Below are positions 50,912 to 59,696 of a DNA stretch of 64,000 bases, in pieces (within the stretch, counting starts at the first letter, position 1; each line of letters opens with the position of its first letter). The translations under genes were made by a program, and so were the position numbers. The stretch spans positions 5,725,001 to 5,789,000 of the forward strand of contig NZ_CP107970.1 of NCBI RefSeq assembly GCF_036090055.1, read 5' to 3'. Origin of the DNA: Nocardioides sp. NBC_00368 (lineage in GTDB: Bacteria > Actinomycetota > Actinomycetes > Propionibacteriales > Nocardioidaceae). The notes beneath the pieces were generated by a model. The model was not told where the DNA came from and ran no database searches. It saw only the letters and a program-made list of their open reading frames with translations.

Positions 50912-51418
50912 TCAGGGGCGGGGGTAGCCGCGGCGTACGGCTCGTTCCAGGATCCCCAGCGTGGCCCGGATCGACTTCTGGTCGATGACCGGGAAGATCG
51001 GCTTCCACTCGGGGAGGGCGGTGGACCAGTCGCAGTAGGAGGTGACGCGGGTGTCGCCGGAGTCGAGCTGCTCGAGCTGGTAACCGAAGCGGTGGCCGAT
51101 CGGCGGCTTGATGGTGCCGTCGATGGTCCACTCGATCGACCGGTCGGGCTCGAGGCCGGTGATGATCACGGTGACGTCGTACCTGCCCATGGGATAGTCG
51201 CCGAGCGCCTCGCGGTCCATGTGGACGACGAAGCGGTCGCCGACCGCGGCCACGGCGGATCCCTCCGCCGACTGGAGCATGCCGGAGGCGTCGATGGCGA
51301 CGTGGCCGTCGGGGTCGACCAGCACGGCGAAGATGTCGGCGGGGGAGGCGGGGATGATCCGCTCGGCGTCGATGCGTTCGGCCTCGGTGGGCCCGGAGGT
51401 CTGGGTCTGTTCGGTCAC
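50912..51418 (-). CDS. SRPBCC (START-like) family protein
   Basis: 168 aa. After a polar N-terminus the fold starts IDAERIIPASPADIFAVLVD, the usual opening of polyketide-cyclase/START-like proteins, and ends with WKPIFPVIDQKSIRATLGIL, the long C-terminal helix. It likely binds a hydrophobic ligand; the role is unknown. GTG 51418 is chosen because a minus-strand TAGATT box is 8 nt before it; an upstream in-frame ATG at 51460 would extend past the box. The stop abuts the palindrome 50800-50911. Confidence 0.75.
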   Translation of the reverse strand: MTEQTQTSGPTEAERIDAERIIPASPADIFAVLVDPDGHVAIDASGMLQSAEGSAVAAVGDRFVVHMDREALGDYPMGRYDVTVIITGLEPDRSIEWTIDGTIKPPIGHRFGYQLEQLDSGDTRVTSYCDWSTALPEWKPIFPVIDQKSIRATLGILERAVRRGYPRP

Positions 51419-51480
51419 GGGGTCTGAATCTAGCGGCGTCCCGGGCATGCCCGGCGTCACACCGTGGCAGGATGCTCGGC

Positions 51481-53259
51481 ATGAGCGAGCGCACGATCGA
51501 GACAGTCGGAGTCGTCGGCCTGGGCACCATGGGTGCGGGGATCGCGGAGGTGTTCGCCCGCAACGGGTTCACCGTCGTCGGCGTGGAGCGCGACGAGGAG
51601 GGCCTCGAGCGCGGCAAGGCGCACCTGGCGCACTCGACGGGCCGTGCGGTCAAGCGCGGCAAGCTCAGCGAGGAGGAGCAGGAGGCGCTGCTCGGCCGGA
51701 TCTCCTTCGCCACCGATGCGACGGCGCTCAAGGACGTCGACATGGTCGTCGAGGCGGTCGTGGAGTCGCTGGAGCTGAAGAAGTCGATCCTCGCCACGCT
51801 CGACGAGATCGTGGCTCCCGAGACGATCCTGGCGACCAACACCTCGTCGCTGTCGGTGACCGAGATCTCGACCGCCTCCAAGCACCCGGGGCGGGTCGTC
51901 GGCGTGCACTTCTTCAACCCCGCGCCGGTGCAGAAGTTCGTCGAGATCGTACGCACCGTGGTGACCGAGCCCGACGTGCTCGACGACGCCCGCGACGTCG
52001 TCGGCAAGCTCGGCAAGTCGCCGGTGGTCTGCGGTGACCGGGCCGGGTTCATCGCCAACGCACTGCTCTTCGGCTACCTCAACCACGCCGTCTCGATGTT
52101 CGAGGGCCACTACGCCACTCGCGAGGACATCGACACCGCGATGCGGCTGGGCTGCGGCTACCCGATGGGGCCGCTGGCGCTGCTCGATCTGATCGGCCTG
52201 GACACCTCCTACGAGATCCTCGACACGATGTACCGCCAGGGTCGCGACCGCCTGCACGCCCCCGCGCCGATCCTCAAGCAGATGGTCACCGCCGGGATGC
52301 TCGGGCGGAAGTCGGGACGCGGCTTCTACACCTACGAGGCCGCCGACTCGCCCGTCGTGGTTCCGGACGCGCTCACCCCGAGCGCCGACGCCACCCACGA
52401 GCTGCGCCGGTCGATCACGAAGGTGGGCGTCGTCGGCACCGGCACGATGGCCTCCGGGATCGTCGAGGTGTTCGCCAAGGGCGGCTACGACGTGACGTAC
52501 GTCGGGCGCAGTCAGGACAAGGTCGAGGGTGTCGCCGCGCGGATCACCAAGAGCCTCGACAAGGCGATCGGGCGCGGCAAGCTCGAGGAGTCGGCGAAGC
52601 CGGAGATCCTCGGCCGCCTGACCGGCACCACCTCGCTGGACGACCTGGCCGACGTGGACATCGTCGTGGAGGCGATCGCCGAGGACCTGGCCATCAAGAC
52701 CACGCTCTTCGAGAACCTCGACGACATCTGCAAGCCGGGAGCGATCCTGGCGACCACGACCTCGAGCCTGCCGGTCATCGAGCTGGCGAGGGTGACGAAG
52801 CGGCCGGCCGACGTCGTCGGGATGCACTTCTTCAACCCGGCGCCGGTGATGAAGCTGGTCGAGGTCGTCTCCACGGTCACCACCTCCGAGGAGGTCTCCG
52901 AGACCGTCCGCGCGCTCTGCGCGCAGGTCGGCAAGTCGCCGGTCTCGTGCGGCGACCGAGCCGGCTTCATCGTCAACGCGCTGCTCTTCCCCTACCTCAA
53001 CGACGCGGTCAAGATGCTCGAGGGGCACTACGCCACCGCCGACGACATCGACACCGCGATGAAGCTCGGCTGCGCCCTCCCGATGGGTCCGTTCGAGCTG
53101 CTCGACGTGGTCGGCAACGACGTCTCGCTCGCCATCGAGCGTGAGCTCTACCTGGAGTTCCGCGAGCCGGGCTTCGCGCCCGCGCCGCTGTTGGAGCATC
53201 TGGTCACAGCGGGCTACCTCGGCCGTAAGACCGGCAAGGGTTTTCGCGACTACAGCTGA
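51481..53259 (+). CDS. Tandem 3-hydroxyacyl-CoA dehydrogenase (two complete modules)
   Basis: 592 aa. Module 1 (about 5-290) has GVVGLGTMGAGIAEVFARNG, TNTSSLSVTEIS, GVHFFNPAPVQKFVEIV and GRKSGRGFYTYE. Module 2 (about 312-592) has GVVGTGTMASGIVEVFAKGG, TTTSSLPVIELA, GMHFFNPAPVMKLVEVV and GRKTGKGFRDYS. Each keeps the His of HFFNP and the Glu-His relay context, so both may be active. The family works in beta-oxidation, butyrate/polyhydroxybutyrate metabolism or the ethylmalonyl-CoA pathway. A weak CAGGAT box is 7 nt before ATG 51481. Followed by long palindrome 53276-53361. Confidence 0.88.
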   Translation: MSERTIETVGVVGLGTMGAGIAEVFARNGFTVVGVERDEEGLERGKAHLAHSTGRAVKRGKLSEEEQEALLGRISFATDATALKDVDMVVEAVVESLELKKSILATLDEIVAPETILATNTSSLSVTEISTASKHPGRVVGVHFFNPAPVQKFVEIVRTVVTEPDVLDDARDVVGKLGKSPVVCGDRAGFIANALLFGYLNHAVSMFEGHYATREDIDTAMRLGCGYPMGPLALLDLIGLDTSYEILDTMYRQGRDRLHAPAPILKQMVTAGMLGRKSGRGFYTYEAADSPVVVPDALTPSADATHELRRSITKVGVVGTGTMASGIVEVFAKGGYDVTYVGRSQDKVEGVAARITKSLDKAIGRGKLEESAKPEILGRLTGTTSLDDLADVDIVVEAIAEDLAIKTTLFENLDDICKPGAILATTTSSLPVIELARVTKRPADVVGMHFFNPAPVMKLVEVVSTVTTSEEVSETVRALCAQVGKSPVSCGDRAGFIVNALLFPYLNDAVKMLEGHYATADDIDTAMKLGCALPMGPFELLDVVGNDVSLAIERELYLEFREPGFAPAPLLEHLVTAGYLGRKTGKGFRDYS

Positions 53260-53275
53260 GCCGCCAGCGGCGTCA

Positions 53276-53361
53276 GTTCGTCTAGGTATGCAGCCAGACT
53301 GCCGCATCCCAAGCGGAATTCCGCTTGGGATGTGCTGGTTCGCCTGCATACCTAGACGAAC
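53276..53361. repeat. Long palindrome, family A copy 2
   Basis: 86 bp; outer arms GTTCGTCTAGGTATGCAG and complement are perfect, the centre is ATCCCAAGCGGA/TCCGCTTGGGAT. Related to 13638-13733 by the outer arm and by the GGTTCG.CT.CATACCT part of the right arm; the two inner stems differ but each stays paired. Confidence 0.8.
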
Positions 53362-53383
53362 CGCGCCCCCACCACCCCGGCAG

Positions 53384-53399
53384 TACGCTGAATGACGTG
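53384..53399 (+). promoter_or_regulatory. Leaderless promoter deciding start at 53397
   Basis: TACGCT (53384-53389) lies 7 nt before GTG 53397. The longer in-frame start at 53325 falls in the long palindrome. Confidence 0.55.
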
Positions 53400-54152
53400 G
53401 GACTTCTGATCGCACTTCTCATCGTCGTCGCGGTGATCGGGACCGTGGTCGTGACCAGCAGGCGCTCGCAGGCGCGGGCGCTGGAAAAGCAGCGCGCCGA
53501 GCTCGAACCGGTCAAGCAGCTCGCCTTCGAGGATGTCACCGCCTTCGGTGAGGAGCTGCAGAAGCTCGACCTCGACATGGCCGGCAAGGAGCTCGACGAG
53601 GGCGCCAACGCCGACTACCAGCGAGCCCTGGACGAGTACGAGACGGCCAAGCGCACCGTCGACAAGATGACCTCGCCCGACGACGTCAAGCAGATCACGA
53701 CGATCGTCGAGGACGGCCGTTACGCGATCGCGTGCGTCGAGGCGCGGGTCGCCGGGGAGCCGCTGCCCAAGCGCCGCCCGCCGTGCTTCTTCGACCCCCG
53801 CCACGGGCTCTCGGTCGAGGACGTGGAGTGGGCGCCCCCAGGTGGCGTGCCCCGCGACGTACCCGCCTGCGCGCTCGACCTCGAGCGGATCAGGGCGGGT
53901 GCCGAACCGGACACCCGCAAGGTGATGGTGGGCAACGAGCGAGTGCCCTACTGGCAGGGCGGCCCGGCCTACCAGCCCTACGCCCGTGGCTACTTCGGCT
54001 CATTCGGGCCGATGGACTGGATGTTCGCGGGCATGATGTTCGGCGCGTTCGGTGGCTTCGAGGCGATCGGTGAGATCGGCGAGGGCATGGGCGAGGCGAT
54101 CGGCGGCTTCGGCGAGGGCCTCGGCGACATGTTCGACGGCTTCGACTTCTGA
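53397..54152 (+). CDS. Uncharacterised membrane-anchored protein with coiled coil and Gly/Phe-rich tail
   Basis: 251 aa. An N-terminal helix (VGLLIALLIVVAVIGTVVVT) anchors it. Residues about 25-110 form a charged helical region (QARALEKQRAELEPVKQLAF, YQRALDEYETAKRTVDKM). The middle has a PCFFDPRHGLSVEDVEW segment; the C-terminal 70 residues are rich in Gly, Phe, Tyr and Met and amphipathic (IGEIGEGMGEAIGGFGEGLG). I do not recognise the family, though related actinobacterial proteins of this layout are common. It may interact with membranes through its tail. Confidence 0.65.
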   Translation: MGLLIALLIVVAVIGTVVVTSRRSQARALEKQRAELEPVKQLAFEDVTAFGEELQKLDLDMAGKELDEGANADYQRALDEYETAKRTVDKMTSPDDVKQITTIVEDGRYAIACVEARVAGEPLPKRRPPCFFDPRHGLSVEDVEWAPPGGVPRDVPACALDLERIRAGAEPDTRKVMVGNERVPYWQGGPAYQPYARGYFGSFGPMDWMFAGMMFGAFGGFEAIGEIGEGMGEAIGGFGEGLGDMFDGFDF

Positions 54153-54170
54153 GCGAGTCGACAGCGCACG

Positions 54171-54187
54171 TACGATCCTCGCTTGTG
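54171..54187 (+). promoter_or_regulatory. Leaderless promoter of the hydrolase at 54185
   Basis: TACGAT (54171-54176) lies 8 nt before GTG 54185. Confidence 0.5.
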
Positions 54188-54964
54188 ACTGACCTGCACA
54201 CGCTCGAGCTCGGCGAGACCGGGAGCCGCGTCGTCTTCCTCCACGGGCTCTTCGGCCAGGGACGCAACTGGAACACCCTCGGCAAGCAGCTGGCCGACAA
54301 GCACCGGGTCACGCTCGTCGACCTGCCCCACCACGGCCGCTCGCCGCAGCCGGACACCTTCGACTACCTCGAGGTGACCGCGGCCGTCGCCGAGCTTCTC
54401 TCGGCCGACGACCCCGCGACCGTGGTCGGCCACTCGATGGGCGGCAAGGTGGCGATGCTGCTCGCGATCTCCCGCCCCGAGCTGGTCGCGAAGCTGGTCG
54501 TGGCCGACATGTCACCGGTCGTCTACGAGCGCGTCGGCGGCTTCAAGACGTACGTCGAGGGGATGCAGGGTCTCGACCTGAGCCGCATCACCCGGCGCGA
54601 GGAGGCGGACGCCGGGATGCAGGAGGCGGTCCCGGACCCGACCGTCCGCGGCTTCCTGCTGCAGAACCTGCGCCGTGAGGGGAACGGCTGGCGCTGGGCG
54701 ATGAACCTGGACGTCCTCGGCCGCGACCTCGACCGCATCGGCGCCTGGCCGGCCGAGGAGCTGAAGGCGTACGAGCCCTACGACGGGCCCGTGCTGTGGG
54801 TGGCCGGCGAGCTGTCGAACTACGTCACCGACGAGTACGCGCCGGCGATGAAGGAATGGTTCCCGCGCTACCGCAAGGTGACCATCAAGGGCGCCGGTCA
54901 CTGGGTCCACTCCGAGAAGCCGGAGACCTTCCTCGCTGCCCTGCGTCAGTTCCTCGGCGACTGA
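54185..54964 (+). CDS. Alpha/beta hydrolase (YbfF-like esterase)
   Basis: 259 aa. FLHGLFGQGRNW (oxyanion loop), VDLPHHGRSP, VGHSMGGKVAMLL (nucleophile Ser98) and AGHWVHSEKPETF (catalytic His) are the alpha/beta-hydrolase signature, closest to the YbfF acyl-CoA esterase/MhpC branch. The cap region is short. It is cytoplasmic. It precedes the thioredoxin-reductase-like gene, which has its own leaderless promoter, so the two may be transcribed separately. Confidence 0.85.
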   Translation: MTDLHTLELGETGSRVVFLHGLFGQGRNWNTLGKQLADKHRVTLVDLPHHGRSPQPDTFDYLEVTAAVAELLSADDPATVVGHSMGGKVAMLLAISRPELVAKLVVADMSPVVYERVGGFKTYVEGMQGLDLSRITRREEADAGMQEAVPDPTVRGFLLQNLRREGNGWRWAMNLDVLGRDLDRIGAWPAEELKAYEPYDGPVLWVAGELSNYVTDEYAPAMKEWFPRYRKVTIKGAGHWVHSEKPETFLAALRQFLGD

Positions 54965-54978
54965 GCCGCCGCGGCGTC

Positions 54979-54994
54979 TACGCTGTGCGGCATG
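54979..54994 (+). promoter_or_regulatory. Leaderless promoter of the thioredoxin-reductase-like gene
   Basis: TACGCT (54979-54984) lies 7 nt before ATG 54992. Confidence 0.55.
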
Positions 54995-56683
54995 GAGCGC
55001 GACAGGCCCGTCATCGTGCTGGTCGGCGGCGAGCATGCCGACGTCATCGAGCAGGAGTTCAGGGCACGCTACGACCGTGACTACCGGATCGAGCCGGTGG
55101 TCGGCTTTGCCGCGGGCCTCGACAGGACACGCGAGCTGGTGGCCGAGGGTGCCCAGATCGCGATGGTCGCCGCCGAGCACGTGCTCGACGAGGGCACCTC
55201 GATCGAGTTGCTGCACCGCGTACCGGGCATCGTGGCGACGGCACGCCGGGTCGCGCTGGTCTCGTGGGACGACTTCTCCGGCGCCCTCGACGACCTGCGT
55301 GCCGCGGCGCTCGAGCGCGAGATGGACACCTACGTCCTCATTCCGCGCGGCCCACGGGACGAGGAGTTCCACACCGCGCTGATCGAGCTCCTCTCCGAGT
55401 GGGGATGGTCGGTGGGCAGGCCCCTGGTGACCGTGACCGACATCGTGGCCGAGCCGGGCGACCGTGACGCGGCGGCGATCCGGGACCTGCTCGAACGCAT
55501 GGGCTTCCCGAATCGGCTGCTCGAACCGGGTGACGACGAGGCACAGGAGCTCATGGAGGCCGCCGGGCCGGGGGCGCAGCTGCCTCTGGTCCGTACGTTC
55601 ACGGGCCAGGTGGTCTCCGGGGCGACCGCGGCGACGGCCGCGGAGGCCATCTACGGCGGGTTCGACGAGATTCCCGAGGGCGTGATCGCCGACGTCGCTA
55701 TCGTGGGCGGCGGACCGGCCGGCCTCGCGGCGGCCGTCTACGCGGCGTCGGAGGGCTTGGCGACGGTCGTCGTGGAGCGCGACGCGATCGGTGGCCAGGC
55801 CGGGTCGAGCTCCATGATCCGCAACTACCTCGGCTTTCCCCGCGGCATCTCGGGCATGCGTCTCGCGCAGCGATCCCGCATCCAGGCCAGCCGGTTCGGC
55901 GCGCGCTTCTTCTCCGGGCGCCCGGTGACCGGGATCGAGCCCGGCCCGGTCGACGAGCCCGAGCACCAGCACGTGCACGTGCGCGGCGCGCAGTTCTGCG
56001 CGCGCACGGTCGTCCTCGCGATGGGCGTGACCTACCGGCGGCTCGGGGTGGCCGGCGTGGACGACCTGGTGGGTGCGGGCGTCTACTACGGTGCCGCGAC
56101 GTCGATGGCGCGCGAGATGCAGGGCCGTGAGGTCTTCGTGGTGGGCGGCGGCAACTCCGCCGGGCAGGCGGCCATCCACCTCGCCAAGTTCGCGAAGACG
56201 GTGACGATCCTGGTCCGGCGGCACGACCTCGCGGAGACCATGTCGGCCTATCTGGTGCGGGAGATCGACGCGACCTCGAACATCCAGGTCCGGCCCCGCA
56301 CGATCGTCGCCGACGGCGGGGGCGAGGGCCAGCTGGAGTGGCTGCGGCTGGAGAACCTGGACACGGGTGAAGACACCAAGACCTCCGCCGACGGCCTCTT
56401 CTGCCTGCTCGGAGCGGAGCCCGACTGTGCGTGGCTGGCGGAGGGGGTGGCCCTCGACGAGCACGGGTTCGTCCTGACCGGCCGCGACGTGCCGCGCGAG
56501 GCGTGGGTCGACGGGATTCCGCCCGCGAGCCTGGAGACGACGGTGCCGGGTGTCTTCGCTGTCGGCGACGTGCGTGCCGGGTCCATGAAGCGGGTCGCCT
56601 CCGCGAGCGGCGAGGGCGCGTCGGTGCTCCCGCTGGTGCACGCCCACCTGGCGCGGATGCGCGCCCGGGAGTTCGGCGCCTGA
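54992..56683 (+). CDS. Thioredoxin-reductase-like flavoprotein with N-terminal pseudo-receiver and glutaredoxin-like domains, no CxxC
   Basis: 563 aa. Residues 1-135 resemble a response-regulator receiver (VIVLVGGEHADVIEQEFRAR, later VALVSWDDFSGALDDLRAAA) but lack the phospho-acceptor Asp arrangement. Residues about 140-225 look like a thioredoxin-like fold (DLLERMGFPNRLLEPGDDEA) without a redox Cys pair. Residues 237-563 are thioredoxin-reductase-like: FAD loop GGGPAGLAAAVYAASEG, NADPH loop VVGGGNSAGQAAIHLAKFAK. Where the reductase has CxxC the protein reads GVYYGAATS. Such fused proteins are known in actinobacteria but the electron acceptor is unclear; loss of all the expected cysteines means it is not a normal thioredoxin reductase. 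Confidence 0.8.
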   Translation: MERDRPVIVLVGGEHADVIEQEFRARYDRDYRIEPVVGFAAGLDRTRELVAEGAQIAMVAAEHVLDEGTSIELLHRVPGIVATARRVALVSWDDFSGALDDLRAAALEREMDTYVLIPRGPRDEEFHTALIELLSEWGWSVGRPLVTVTDIVAEPGDRDAAAIRDLLERMGFPNRLLEPGDDEAQELMEAAGPGAQLPLVRTFTGQVVSGATAATAAEAIYGGFDEIPEGVIADVAIVGGGPAGLAAAVYAASEGLATVVVERDAIGGQAGSSSMIRNYLGFPRGISGMRLAQRSRIQASRFGARFFSGRPVTGIEPGPVDEPEHQHVHVRGAQFCARTVVLAMGVTYRRLGVAGVDDLVGAGVYYGAATSMAREMQGREVFVVGGGNSAGQAAIHLAKFAKTVTILVRRHDLAETMSAYLVREIDATSNIQVRPRTIVADGGGEGQLEWLRLENLDTGEDTKTSADGLFCLLGAEPDCAWLAEGVALDEHGFVLTGRDVPREAWVDGIPPASLETTVPGVFAVGDVRAGSMKRVASASGEGASVLPLVHAHLARMRAREFGA

Positions 56684-56697
56684 GCCGGTGCGCGACC

Positions 56698-57360
56698 TCA
56701 GGGCTCGATGAGGCCCGCCCTGATCGCGTACCTGGTCACCTGGGTGCGGTCGCGCAGCCCCAGCTTCGCGAGGATGTTCTCGCGGTGCCGCTCGACGGTC
56801 TTGTAGGAGATCGTCAGCTCCCGGGCGATCTCGCGGGTCGAGTGTCCCTCGGCGATGAGCTTGAGCACCTCGTCCTCGCGCTCGGTCAGGACGGTACGCG
56901 GCAGGCTCTCGCCCCGGTTGAGGCGGTCGAGGTAGTCGCGGACGAGCGCGCTCATCGCACCGGGGTAGACGAAGGCCTGGCCGCTCATCGCGGTGCGGCA
57001 CGCCTTGACCAGGTCCTCGTCGGCGACCGACTTGAGGACGTAGCCGCTGGCGCCGACCTTGAGCGCCTCGAAGAAGTACTGCTCGTTGTCGTGCATCGAG
57101 AGCATCAGCATCTTCGGTGGTGTACGCATCCGGACGATGCTGCGAGCCGCCTGTAGCCCGGTCATCCGGGGCATGGCGACGTCGAGGATGACCAGGTCGA
57201 CCTCGACGTCACGCAGCGCGGCGACGGCCTCGGCGCCGTCGGCAGCCTCGGCGACCACCTCGAGGTCGGGCTCGGCGTCGAGGATGAGGCGTACGCCGCG
57301 GCGGACGAGGGTGTGGTCGTCGGCCAGCAGGATCCGGATCTTCGCAGGCGTGGGGGTCAC
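56698..57360 (-). CDS. NarL/FixJ-family response regulator
   Basis: 220 aa. Receiver domain with the acidic pocket LLADDHTL, the phospho-acceptor Asp in DLVILDVAMPRMTG near residue 59 and the Lys in ASGYVLKSVADED; C-terminal LuxR helix-turn-helix (LTEREDEVLKLIAEG, STREIARELTISYKTVERHR). It is the partner of the kinase encoded next to it: GTG 57360 overlaps the kinase stop (GTGA). The targets are unknown; the adjacent permease at 58407 is divergently placed and is a candidate. Confidence 0.92.
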   Translation of the reverse strand: MTPTPAKIRILLADDHTLVRRGVRLILDAEPDLEVVAEAADGAEAVAALRDVEVDLVILDVAMPRMTGLQAARSIVRMRTPPKMLMLSMHDNEQYFFEALKVGASGYVLKSVADEDLVKACRTAMSGQAFVYPGAMSALVRDYLDRLNRGESLPRTVLTEREDEVLKLIAEGHSTREIARELTISYKTVERHRENILAKLGLRDRTQVTRYAIRAGLIEP

Positions 57361-58304
57361 AGCGGCACCTCCAGGACGACGGTGGTGCCGCGGCCGGCGT
57401 CGCTGGTCACCCGGAGGTCGGCACCCACGAGCAGGGCCCGCTCCCGCATGCCGCTGATCCCGGCGCCGGCGACGAGGTCGGCGCTGCCGCGACCGTCGTC
57501 GGAGACGGTGAGGACGACCTTGTCGCCGACCTTGCACAGGGAGAGCTCGGCGGTGGCGGCGTGGGCGTGGCGGACGACGTTGGTGAGCGCCTCCTGGGCG
57601 ACCCGGTAGATCACCAGCTCGCGGTCCTGGGGCAGCTCGGGCAGTCCTCGGGCGATGGTGCGGCGTACGGTCGTGCGGCCGAGCGCGCCGACGTCGGTGG
57701 CCAGCGAGGCCAGCGCGGCGTGCAGACCGAGGTCCTCGAGCACGCCCGGCCGCAGCTGCCGCGCCACGCGGCGTACGTCGTCGATACCGGTGCGCGCGGA
57801 CTCGCGCACGGCGGCGAGATCGGGGCGCACCGCCTCGGGCACCTGCCGCTCCAGCCCCTTGAGCCCCAGGAGCACGACGGTCAGCGACTGGCCGACCTCG
57901 TCGTGGAGCTCCTGGGCGATCCGGTGCCGCTCGGCCTCCTGGGCGGCGAGAGCCTTGGCGTTGCTGGTGCTCCGCTCCGTCTCCAGCCGCTCCAGCATCG
58001 CGTTGTAGCTGGCCACCAGCCGGGCGCCGGCGCCCTTGCCGTGGGTGGTCAGGCGCTGGTCGGGGGAGAGGTGGTCGACCGAGTCCATGGTGCGGATCAC
58101 CCGGTCGATCGGCGCCAGGCTGCGCAGCAGGAGGAGCGCGTTGAGGGTCGCCATCACGACCAGCCCGACCGCCAGCACCACCGCCTCGGAGGCCAGTACG
58201 CGCTCCGAGACCCGGGCCGGGGACAGCGCCAGGACGAGGGTGCCGACGCAGAACACCGCCCAGTTGGTCAGGCAGACCCGCCAGTAGAGGGGGAGATCGC
58301 TCAT
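57357..58304 (-). CDS. NarL-type sensor histidine kinase
   Basis: 315 aa. Two N-terminal membrane helices (about 10-30 and 40-60) with very little between them, a HAMP-like segment (LAPIDRVIRTMDSVDHLSPD), the HisKA_3 box ERHRIAQELHDEVGQSLT (phospho-His in LHDEVG), and an ATP-binding domain with EALTNVVRHAHA and VSDDGRGS. The lack of a real extracellular domain means it senses within the membrane or the cytoplasm. It precedes and overlaps its response-regulator gene. Confidence 0.9.
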   Translation of the reverse strand: MSDLPLYWRVCLTNWAVFCVGTLVLALSPARVSERVLASEAVVLAVGLVVMATLNALLLLRSLAPIDRVIRTMDSVDHLSPDQRLTTHGKGAGARLVASYNAMLERLETERSTSNAKALAAQEAERHRIAQELHDEVGQSLTVVLLGLKGLERQVPEAVRPDLAAVRESARTGIDDVRRVARQLRPGVLEDLGLHAALASLATDVGALGRTTVRRTIARGLPELPQDRELVIYRVAQEALTNVVRHAHAATAELSLCKVGDKVVLTVSDDGRGSADLVAGAGISGMRERALLVGADLRVTSDAGRGTTVVLEVPL

Positions 58305-58406
58305 GCCACCAACCCTGACATGTCCTCTGGCCTGGCCTTATGGGTGGCAGCACCCATTCGGATCCGGCGCACGGTCGCGGAGAGTCGACAGCATGGAGCT
58401 CAACGC

Positions 58407-59696
58407 ATGATCGTGTACGCAGCGGTGGCCGTCTTCATCGTCACCTACGGCCTCATCGCCACCGAGCGCGTCCACCGCGTCGCCGCCGCCCTGGGTGGCG
58501 TCGCCGCGATGGTCGCGCTCGGGATCATCAGTGCCGAGTCGGCCTTCTACAGCCACGAGACCGGGGTCGACTGGGACGTCATCTTCCTGCTCTTCGGGAT
58601 GATGGTGATCGTCGGCGTCCTCAAGCAGACGGGCCTGTTCGAGTTCCTCGCGCTCTGGGCGGTCAAGCACTCCGGCGGCCGCCCGGCGCGCCTGGCGACG
58701 CTGCTGATCCTGGTCACCGCCGCGCTCTCGCCGATCCTCGACAACGTCACCACCGTGCTGCTCGTCACGCCGGTGACACTGTCCGTCTGCGAGCGGCTGG
58801 GGCTGCGGCCGATGCCCTACCTGATCTCGCTCATCCTGGCCGCCAACGTCGGCGGCACCTCGACGCTGATCGCCGACCCGCCCAACATCATCGTGGCCAG
58901 CCGGGCGAACCTGACCTTCGACGACTTCCTGATCCACTCGCTGCCGCTGTGCCTGATCCTGCTGGTCGTGCTGATCGGGCTGGTCCGGGTGCTCTTCAGG
59001 CACGACCTGCGCGGCCACGTCGACCTCGACGGCCTGATCGAGCCGCCCGCCTCGGCGATCCCCGACCGCGGGCTCCTCTACCGCTGCCTGACGGTCCTTG
59101 CCCTGGTCATGCTCGCCTTCGGGCTGCACACCGAGCTCCACCTCGACCCCTCGCTCGTCGCCATGCTCGGCGCCGGCGCGATGGTGGTCGTCTCCCAGAC
59201 CAGGACCGAGGCGTTCCTGGAGGAGGTCGAGTGGTCCACCCTGGCCTTCTTCATGGCCCTGTTCGTGCTGGTCGGCGGCCTGGTCGAGGTCGGCGTGATC
59301 GGCTCCCTGGGCACCTTCGCCGCCGACCTGATGGGTGACAACGAGCTCGCCGGGGTCACCGGGCTGATGATCGGCTCGGCCGTCGTCGGCGGGTTCGTCG
59401 ACAACATCCCCTACACCGCGGCGATGGTGCCGATCGTGGAGGAGATGGTCGCCGCGACCCCGTCCTCGGGTGCCGACAGCCCGCTGTGGTGGGCCCTCGT
59501 CTTCGGCGCGGACCTCGGCGGCAACACGACCGCCGTCGCCGCCGGTGCCAACGTGGTCGTGCTCGGCCTCGCCGCCAAGGCCGGCCACCCGATCAGCTTC
59601 TGGAGGTTCACCAGGTACGGCATCGTGGTCACGATCGTGACGCTGGCCGTCGCCTGGGCCTACGTCGCCCTGCGCTACTTCGTGCTCGCCGCCTGA
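58407..59696 (+). CDS. ArsB/NhaD-type ion permease (IT superfamily)
   Basis: 429 aa with about eleven to twelve membrane helices. It contains GMMVIVGVLKQTGLFEFLAL and the paired loop motifs AANVGGTSTLIADPPNIIVA and DLGGNTTAVAAGANVVVLGL, typical of the ArsB/NhaD family in which two such half-channel loops meet. Substrates in the family are arsenite, sodium or carboxylates; none can be chosen here. No arsR or arsC is nearby. GGAG 9 nt before ATG 58407. It is divergent from the two-component pair and its end overlaps the CGNR gene by 22 bp. Confidence 0.85.
   Translation: MIVYAAVAVFIVTYGLIATERVHRVAAALGGVAAMVALGIISAESAFYSHETGVDWDVIFLLFGMMVIVGVLKQTGLFEFLALWAVKHSGGRPARLATLLILVTAALSPILDNVTTVLLVTPVTLSVCERLGLRPMPYLISLILAANVGGTSTLIADPPNIIVASRANLTFDDFLIHSLPLCLILLVVLIGLVRVLFRHDLRGHVDLDGLIEPPASAIPDRGLLYRCLTVLALVMLAFGLHTELHLDPSLVAMLGAGAMVVVSQTRTEAFLEEVEWSTLAFFMALFVLVGGLVEVGVIGSLGTFAADLMGDNELAGVTGLMIGSAVVGGFVDNIPYTAAMVPIVEEMVAATPSSGADSPLWWALVFGADLGGNTTAVAAGANVVVLGLAAKAGHPISFWRFTRYGIVVTIVTLAVAWAYVALRYFVLAA

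Noticed and set aside
58407..59696. Arsenite resistance locus
   Set aside because: The permease is ArsB/NhaD-like, but there is no arsR, arsC or arsenic-type operator nearby, so the substrate cannot be claimed.
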